From Poa pratensis (Eukaryota > Streptophyta > Magnoliopsida > Poales > Poaceae), in assembly GCA_947311845.1 (NCBI GenBank), contig CAMZMU010000075.1, forward strand, positions 23,411,421 to 23,475,420: DNA of 64,000 bases, in the 5' to 3' direction. Position numbers and translations under genes: made by a program. Shown piece after piece: positions 58,922 to 64,000 of the stretch (its first letter is position 1; every line of letters starts with the position of its first letter). A model generated the notes under the pieces. That model saw nothing but the letters and a program-made list of their open reading frames with translations, was not told the DNA's origin and ran no database searches.

Positions 58922-59342
58922 GCTAAATTTTTTTAAATAATACACGAAAATTATTAAATTCTGGAAATATTACGCAAATTTTTTTTTTTACAAAAATATT
59001 ATCCAGTCGGTCTTGGCGAAGCCGACAGGTGCCTGTCGTCCTTGGCGAAACCGACAGGTGCCTTGTCGTCTTTGGGGAAGACGACTAGTGGCGTGCAGTG
59101 ACAAAAAAACGCCACTGGTAATATTTACTAGTGGCGTGCACTAACATATACACGCCACTGATAACACATACACGCCGCTGGTACGCCACCAAGGACTACA
59201 GGCACCTACTCGTCTTCGCCAACAACGACAGGCACCTGTCGGCTTCAGCAAAACCGATTGGAGAATATTTTTGAAAAAAATAAATTTTGCGTAATATTTC
59301 CAGAATTAAATAATTTTCGTGTATTATTTTAAAAAAATTAGC
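58922..59342. mobile_element. MULE-type MITE with 9-bp target duplication
   Basis: The 421-bp element is flanked by GTTTGGGTG at 58913-58921 and 59343-59351. Its terminal inverted repeats exceed 80 bp (GCTAAATTTTTTTAAATAAT left, GCTAATTTTTTTAAAATAAT on the other strand at right). The core holds repeated ACTAGTGGCGTGCA motifs and CCGACAGGTGCC units in both orientations. A 9-bp duplication and long TIRs are characteristic of Mutator-like elements. Non-coding. Confidence 0.85.
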
Positions 59343-59351
59343 GTTTGGGTG

Positions 59352-60186
59352 CACCCACGTCTTGGGTGAATTTCATTAAGGCAAGGTTTGGGTACACCAA
59401 TTTCAAATTTTCCTTAGAACACTTACATGACTATGTGTCGGAAGATTTGGTCTACCTTGGAGACCTTGGCCACACACGTACACCAGCTGCAACCCACCAA
59501 GCAGGCTGCTGTTGAATCGTCAACTTGAAACGACGCGTACGTAGTGCCAACAGCAAATAAAGTACTACATAACCGATTGAGAACGTGTTTGCACGTGCGC
59601 GCCGGTAGGCGGGGCATGATGGCCGCCATCTTTAATCCAGTGATTGCCTAGCTACAGTACGTATTATGAGGTGGAAGACTGGGGGACCATGCATGGTGTG
59701 CACGTAACATGGCTACATGCAAATTAAGGGTTTTCTTGGCGGGAATGCCCCGCGCATGCATGGACGAGCGAAACGGGGTTGGCCCGTTGTGGTTGGTGTA
59801 CTCAATAACGGGAACGGTGCACATGCACGATATATAATGCTGCTTTCCCCGCCGCTTAACCCGGCCCCGTAACAGTCTAGTCTTGGCGTATTAGTCCATC
59901 TGATGACCCTAATCCCCGAGCAGAGTACGTACGGTTGTGATCAAACCCAACAGCTAGCTGAGTCCATCTTACGGTTGTGATCAAGTTTACATACAAACAT
60001 ACAGTACAAGAGATGACCTACAACTTGTCTTAATCATGTTTTGGTGCAAAGGGAGCGGCCGGCGCGCGGCCTCTACTGCTAAAGCCTAAAGACCATCTTT
60101 TAGGCCGGGCATGTCACAGCTTAGCGCTAGGGCCCTCTCCTCTCCTTCCCTTTACTTTCCGCGACGGCTCAACGGCCTACCATATA
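59352..60186. other. Unassigned sequence
   Basis: Includes the end of the local duplication (to about 59430). Promoter-like GC/AT alternation occurs with a CGATATATAATGC box near 59828, but there is no coding frame I can support. Confidence 0.3.
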
Positions 60187-60309
60187 CTCCCTCCGTCCAC
60201 AAAAAGATGTCTCAACTTTGTCCAAATTTACATATATCTACACATGAAACATATCTACATACATGCAATTTTTGATAAAGTTGAGACATCCTTTTATAAA
60301 CGGAGGGAG
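60187..60309. mobile_element. Stowaway MITE
   Basis: CTCCCTCCGTCC at the left and GGAGGGAG at the right are the classic Stowaway (Tc1/Mariner-type) terminal repeats. They are flanked by TA and enclose paired arms AGATGTCTCAACTTTGT / AAAGTTGAGACATCC. Length 123 bp. Confidence 0.92.
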
Positions 60310-60557
60310 TATGTATGTATAGTACACCCTAGCTAGCTTTGCTTGCAAGTCCAAGCTGAGTCGTCTGAGCCTGTCCCGACGTCGTGCCATCGAGCAGAGG
60401 TTTGCTCCGCCGAACGCTCTGTTGAATTTTCTTTGCCTACCGCGTGCTGTTCCTCCCTGATGCGCATTCATGCACCATCCTTCAGATCCGTCCCGAGAAA
60501 TGATTCTTTACAATTGGCTGACAAATAAACTGCTATACCTGTATGAATTTGTGAAGA

Positions 60558-60671
60558 CGTTTTTGTTATTATTTATATTGTTATGATTCCTACAAGTTGT
60601 GTTATTCTTGATATTCCCGAAGATGAAAAGTATCTTATAGTTGGGAGACCATTCTTGAACGCGACATGGGT

Positions 60672-60745
<74 letters not shown>

Positions 60746-61694
60746 AGGGAGAGGGAATGTGAGAAAGGGGCTTCCACGAGAAACTCAACAAAAGTTATCG
60801 AGGAGGAACAAGCAAAGAATGATTCTGTGATTGACAAGAACTCCACACTCATAGTGAAAGCCCTTTCTCACTTGGGCATTGTGGATGAATTCTACCATTT
60901 TTGTGGTGACACAAGTCTGTATCAATCCAGTTAAAGGGAAGTGGCCACCTAAGTTGGTTTCACTAGGAAACTTGTTTCAACATCTTCTTTCAATTATCAA
61001 GCGTGTGAGCCCAGAGTGGTTTTTAAAAATTATTTTTTATCCAGTGTTGGATTACCACTTGCTCAATTCTTTGTCGCTCTTGGAGTAGAGAATACCGGAT
61101 ATAAGGTTAGAGACATACATGGAGATTTGGCAAACTTTTCTCGTGAGATCTTCAGTTGTGATGGAAGTGGAACTCCCGTTGGTGGAGATAAGTTGTTCCA
61201 AATTCAAGACTCGAGAATCAAGTATTTTTCTTAATTCATCTCTCGTGGTATACTTGGTAAAGATATTTTTGGGACTACTTGTGAGCCTCACTTGCATTTT
61301 CTCAAGTGTGTTGGTTATTTTGGTACACAAAGGCATAATCATGGTGGTTTAATTCTTAGAACTATTGCGAAACGTATTAACAATAGCAATATGAATCCTA
61401 TTTGTTGTGGTGCTATGGCTATACTAGCTTTGTGCTAGTTATTTGAATACTCTCCACCTAACTGATACTGCACATCAAAGTTCTAAGTTAGATTGCACAA
61501 TTTTACATCATATGACTGTGATCACCAACACTTATGAGGGAGAACCTTGAATGTACATGTTTGTACGCGACGATGGGGAGAAGATTATAGTGCGACTTCC
61601 TTGGCTAGATTTCTTTGATATGGCATCATGAAGTGGAAGATCTTTTCCAACGAGTGGGACACCATGCAGTGGCTAGCATGGTGCTGTTGCACCA
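60558..61694 (+). pseudogene. Decayed Gypsy fragment with GA microsatellite
   Basis: 60580-60668 reads CVILDIPEDEKYLIVGRPFL, a retroviral-type protease tail as in Gypsy elements. It is followed by a (GA)31 run at 60677-60738. Further plus-strand pieces (ALSHLGIVDEFYHFCGDT, VRDIHGDLANFSREIF) are short and separated by stops. They could be part of the same old element but I cannot assign a domain. Element D is inserted at its right edge. Confidence 0.45.
60677..60738 (+). repeat. (GA)n microsatellite, about 31 units
   Basis: Uninterrupted GA dinucleotides, followed by GGGAGGGAGGGAGAGGG. Long perfect runs are usually length-polymorphic. Confidence 0.95.
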
Positions 61695-63199
61695 TGATAC
61701 GTCCATTTTGCATCACTATTTTATAGCATAATTTACTGTTATTCAATGATATATTTCATATTAAGAGGAGTTACTTATGTTATTTTGTCTTATTTTGCAT
61801 GTTTGATGATCATTGGATAATTAACTGCCGGAGTCAGATTTCAGCTGGAAAAAGCACGTCAAGGCACTATATTTCTGGAGCACTAAAAATATTTCCGAGA
61901 AGACAGATGTTCCTATTTTATCAGAAGATGGACTAAGCCAAAAGGGGAGGCTGAGATGGGCCAGGAGGGGCCCACACCACCCCTGGGCGCGGGGCCCACC
62001 TTGGCCGCGCCCTAGCCAGGTGTGGTGCCCCTGGCCCACCTCAGGCGCTCCCCCTTCGCGTACTTCATCCCCCAGAAACCCTAAGACACGGGGAGTGAGA
62101 GAAAATATTCCGCCGCCTCCACGAGGCGGAAACAACAGAGAGAAAAAGCTCTCCGGCAGGGAGAAATCTGCCGGGGAAATTCCTTCCCGGAGGGGGAGAT
62201 CATCGCCATCCTCATCGTCATCGCGCTGGACTTCATCGGGATCATCATCATCATCATCTCCACCGCCATCACCACCATCACCGCTGCACCATCTCGTTCC
62301 GCTGTAACATCTAGGGCTATACTTTGTTTAGTTCATAGGGGAAACTCTCCCGGTGTTAATTACTCCTTGTGGTTGATGCTATTGAGTTTTATCGGTGAAT
62401 TAAAGTATATGTTCAGATGTTATCCATCATTATATCACCTCTGATCATGATCCATATGATGTCTCGTGAGTAGTTCGATTAGTTCTTGAGGACATGGGAG
62501 AAGTCACGCTGTTAGTAGTGGAATTATGTTGAGTAATATTTAATGGTTTGATATTTAAGTTGTGGTGCTATTCTTCTAGTGGTGTCGTGTGAACGTCGAC
62601 TACATGACACTTCACCTTTATGGGCCTAGAGGAGTGCATTGTGTATTTGGTTGCTAATTGTGGGGTTGCCGGAGTGACAGAAACCTAAACCCCCGTTAGT
62701 ATACCGGTGCACAAGGGAGCGTAGGATCTCAGAGTTTAAGGCTGTGGTTAGATTTATCTTAATTACTTTCTTGTAACTGCGGATGCTTGCAAGAGGTATA
62801 ATCACAAGTATGTATTAGTCCAAGTAAGGGCGGTGCATTAGCATAGGTTCACCCACACAACACTTATCAAAACAATGAAGATTAATCAACTATGTGAAGC
62901 GAAAGCACTTGACTAGAATCCCGTGTGTCCTCAAGAACATTTTGTCATCATAAGTAAACCAACCGGCTTGTCCTTTGCTCTAAAAAGGATTGGGCCACTC
63001 GCTGCAATTATTATTACTGTCTTTTACTTACTGCATTTTATTTACCTGCTATATCAAAAACCCCTAAAAACTTGTCTGCTAGCATTTACAGTGAAACCTT
63101 TACCGAAACTCCTTGTCAGCACCTTCTGCTCCTCGTTGGGTTCGACACTCTTATTTATCGAAAGTACTACGATACACCCCCTATACTTGTGGGTCATCA
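61695..63199 (+). repeat. Element D 5' LTR
   Basis: 1505 bp, starts TGATACGTCCATTTTGCATC and ends GGGTCATCA. It shares most blocks with the B LTR. Its GC-rich hairpin (about 61975-62032) has changed stem bases that still largely pair. Confidence 0.87.
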
Positions 63200-63210
63200 A
63201 GACTATTTTC

Positions 63211-63228
63211 TGGCGCCGTTGCCGGGGA
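63211..63228 (+). other. Element D primer-binding site (tRNA-Asp type)
   Basis: TGGCGCCGTTGCCGGGGA, a perfect tRNA-Asp(GUC) complement 11 bp after the LTR. Confidence 0.85.
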
Positions 63229-63314
63229 GTGAAGCGCTATTGGTGAGTGGAATTGGTAAGGGAAACTTTTACTGTAGGTGCTATTTTTATTTCTGCTTGC
63301 TACTTTATTTTATC

Positions 63315-64000
63315 ATGGAGAGATCTCCATTTGAATCCCTGTTTGGAAATACTACTACCACTGCTACGGTAGTAGAAGAGGAACCACCTGATCAAGTAAT
63401 TCCATTTAAAATACCTATGAAAATTGTTGAACGAGTTACGAATAACCGCTATGCAGGAGATGGAACTGTCCCTCCTGGGGATCATTTGCTATTTATTCAT
63501 GAATTATGCGAGTTGTTCAAGTGTGCAGGTATTTCAATGGAAGAGGTCAAGAAGAAATTGTTTTCTATATCGTTGACTGGTAAAGCTGCAAAATGGTATA
63601 GGATGCTGAAAAATGGGCGTTCTATTGGCTGGGAGGAGATTGTGCCTCTCTTTTATTCTAAATTTTATCCTCCTAGTGAAATTCATCAAGATCGGAATCA
63701 TATATATAATTTTTGGCCTCATGATGGAGAAAGTATTGCCCAAGCGTGGGGGAGATTGAAATCATTAATGCTCAAATGCCCCATTCATGAGCTTCCTGGT
63801 AATGTTGTTATTGATAACTTCTATGCAAGGCTTTCTCTTCAAGATAAAACTCTATTGGATACCTCTTGTGCTGGATCATTTACGCGTAATAAAGAGGAAG
63901 TTAAATGGGACCTTCTTGATCGGATTGAGGAAAATACTGAAGGATGGGAGAACGACAAAGGTAGAGAATCAGGTATAAAGTATGATTACGAATGCATTAA
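63315..64000 (+). CDS. Element D gag, N-terminal part, intact and open
   Basis: ATG at 63315 opens a continuous frame of 228 codons to the window end: MERSPFESLFGN, then VIPFKIPMKIVERV and the retrotransposon gag domain (NNRYAGDGTVPPGDHLLFIH, LTGKAAKWYRMLKN, LFYSKFYPPSEIHQDRN, AQAWGRLKSLMLKCP). It serves as the reference that exposes the frame breaks in element B gag. The C-terminal part and pol lie outside the window. Confidence 0.88.
   Translation, partial: MERSPFESLFGNTTTTATVVEEEPPDQVIPFKIPMKIVERVTNNRYAGDGTVPPGDHLLFIHELCELFKCAGISMEEVKKKLFSISLTGKAAKWYRMLKNGRSIGWEEIVPLFYSKFYPPSEIHQDRNHIYNFWPHDGESIAQAWGRLKSLMLKCPIHELPGNVVIDNFYARLSLQDKTLLDTSCAGSFTRNKEEVKWDLLDRIEENTEGWENDKGRESGIKYDYECI

Larger units (their letters stand above)
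61695..64000 (+). mobile_element. Element D: Athila-lineage Gypsy element, cut by window end
   Basis: A relative of element B. The 5' LTR is 61695-63199, the PBS 63211-63228, and gag starts at 63315 and is still open at the window edge. The left flank is CACCA (61690-61694); the right flank lies outside. Its LTR is clearly diverged from that of B, so they are separate family members. Confidence 0.88.

Overview
The window is nuclear DNA of a grass, most likely a Pooideae (Triticeae/Poeae-type) cereal. It is dominated by nested transposable elements: Athila-lineage Gypsy elements whose LTRs begin TGATACG and whose primer-binding sites match the 3' end of tRNA-Asp, a Sirevirus-type Copia element, a Helitron, a PIF/Harbinger remnant, a Stowaway MITE, a MULE-type MITE with a 9-bp target duplication, several foldback MITEs and LINE pieces. 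I recognise only three host loci. They are a broken copy of the 5' part of CTC1 (telomere CST complex; 217-2019, minus), an intact two-exon gene for a small plant-specific protein (30918-32609, plus), and a one-exon atypical HLH gene (53550-53792, minus).

Layout. 1-2019: CTC1 exons with three reading-frame breaks. 2896-10068: a solo LTR of another family, split by a complete Gypsy-type element without pol (element A, minus, 3299-10029, TSD GTATC). 13137-28889: a Helitron (A^T insertion, CTAG end) carrying a complete young Athila element (element B, plus, 15703-26104, TSD AAAGT). 29001-30000: a foldback MITE and a LINE fragment. 30350-33500: the two-exon gene. 33520-37500: LINE tail, MITE, AT-rich DNA and an inverted repeat. 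37530-40137: one LTR and the 3' internal part of element C (minus). 40132-49390: Sirevirus Copia, 5' truncated, with a solo LTR (42489-44080, TSD ATGTC) inside the reverse transcriptase gene. 49391-50880: Harbinger remnant. 51459-51822 and 54250-54575: MITEs, with the HLH gene between them. 54590-56981: decayed Athila element E. 58922-59342: MULE MITE. 60187-60309: Stowaway. 60558-61694: decayed Gypsy fragment with a GA microsatellite. 61695 to the end: 5' LTR and open gag of element D, a relative of B.

How the parts relate. Element B carries gag, protease, RT, RNase H and integrase, plus a post-pol accessory ORF. A and C have a different LTR family and no pol, but share B's 3' internal region almost base for base. 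This suggests an autonomous/non-autonomous relationship with modular LTR exchange. In both the Athila and the Sirevirus element the post-pol accessory ORF is preceded by GC-rich sequence that resembles motifs of the LTR promoter (a GC hairpin, or a 55-bp tandem array) together with a TATA-like box. This is the most novel signal I see: a possible internal promoter for a separate accessory transcript. Many ORFs carry single-base frame breaks, even in the very young element B, so indel errors in the assembly must be excluded before any locus is called dead.
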